From Furcasterigmium furcatum (Eukaryota > Ascomycota > Sordariomycetes > Glomerellales > Plectosphaerellaceae): a stretch of DNA of 64,000 nucleotides. Location: the NCBI GenBank assembly GCA_001599815.1, contig BCIA01000008.1, positions 186,001-250,000 on the forward strand. The letters run 5' to 3'. Of this stretch, positions 63,561-64,000 are shown in pieces (position 1 is the stretch's first letter; the number at the start of each line of letters is the position of its first letter). The notes under the pieces were generated by a model that saw only the letters and a program-made list of their open reading frames with translations, was not told the origin of the DNA and searched no databases. The position numbers were made by a program, and so were the translations under genes.

Positions 63561-64000
63561 GCCGCCGAGGGCCGGCGAAGAGAAAGAGAGCTGTCGGGTT
63601 CGGTTGGAGACGATAGAAAGAACCGCCATAGAATAAATAGTAAGAGGAGGATGACCGCAGACTCCTCCGATAATCTCTACATCAAATCAGCAGCCCTCTC
63701 CCAAGCCATGACGCGAGACTATTCGCCAGCCGTTACGCTCCTCGCAGAGGTGGCTGATCACACCGCTTCACGACCCCGTAAGACGTTCGGAATAGACCAT
63801 CTCTAAAGACACTTTCATTCGGTCTCGGCGAGCCATGATGCCGATCTTTGAATGACATGACGTGCTTGGCATCTATCACATCTGCCGGGTGGATTAATGG
63901 AGTAATAGTTGGCTGCACATGTGGAAACCGAGCTCCGACGCCCTTCATGTTACTAGTTCCACCTCCAACATTCCCACTTCAACTCTTATCAATGACAACC
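63561..64000. other. Right-edge region without a supported gene
   Basis: 3' flank of the histidinol-phosphatase gene, then about 350 bp of mixed composition. A 71-codon minus-strand frame at 63733-63948 has no family resemblance. A gene running in from the right cannot be excluded. Confidence 0.4.

Noticed and set aside
1..64000. CRISPR arrays, bacterial operons, prophage or intact transposons
   Set aside because: None seen; gene structure is eukaryotic throughout and no transposase, integrase or terminal repeat pairs were recognised.

Overview
The window is nuclear DNA of a filamentous ascomycete (Pezizomycotina, most likely a Sordariomycete). The signs are short introns of about 45-75 nt with GTRNGT donors, CTRAC branch points and CAG/TAG acceptors, GC-rich third codon positions, 0.2-2 kb gene spacing on both strands, and a typical fungal gene set (ANP1 mannosyltransferase, HOS3 deacetylase, fungal hybrid histidine kinase). 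There are no operons, CRISPR arrays, recognisable tRNA or rRNA genes, or intact transposons. Coordinates for spliced genes were built by hand from splice signals and reading-frame continuity; the exons are listed in each entry.

Layout. 0-1.8 kb: a truncated open frame at the left edge and a degenerate repeat tract. 1.8-5.3 kb: a CHRAC1/Dpb3-like histone-fold protein, U2 snRNP A' (lea1) and exosome subunit mtr3. 5.7-6.9 kb: a multi-exon transcription unit with no convincing protein, whose introns carry C/D-box snoRNAs. 7.2-20.4 kb: housekeeping genes: mannan polymerase subunit ANP1, the Golgi ARF-GEF Gea1/GBF1, U1A/U2B''-type snRNP protein, V-ATPase subunit D, and splicing factor Syf1. 20.7-30.2 kb: a 102-aa orphan, a 2.3-kb gene desert, CCA-adding enzyme, Tti2 and the FIG4 lipid phosphatase. 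30.9-42.4 kb: accessory-looking metabolic genes: secreted GH79 glucuronidase, shikimate/quinate dehydrogenase-like protein, a 6-phosphogluconolactonase paralogue, an MFS sugar/quinate transporter, an HSL-type esterase and an orphan membrane protein. 42.6-49.5 kb: hybrid histidine kinase and a KHA1-type K+/H+ antiporter. 50.9-57.1 kb: a PPxY-motif small protein, an SLC6-type transporter and a GPI-anchored Cys-containing protein. 58.4-63.6 kb: HOS3-type deacetylase and histidinol-phosphatase.

Functional links. Lea1 and the U2B''-type protein are partners in the U2 snRNP in other species, and Syf1 acts in the Prp19-associated spliceosome complex, so three splicing genes lie within 18 kb. ANP1 and Gea1 both act in the Golgi. 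FIG4, the V-ATPase and a K+/H+ antiporter all bear on endomembrane or vacuolar ion and lipid balance. The 31-41 kb block looks like a small carbon-acquisition neighbourhood.

The most interesting item is the snoRNA host gene. Its first two introns carry guides matching the U33/snR55 (18S) and U38/snR61 (25S) classes, in the same order as in the budding-yeast snR57-snR55-snR61 cluster. A third intron carries another C/D candidate.
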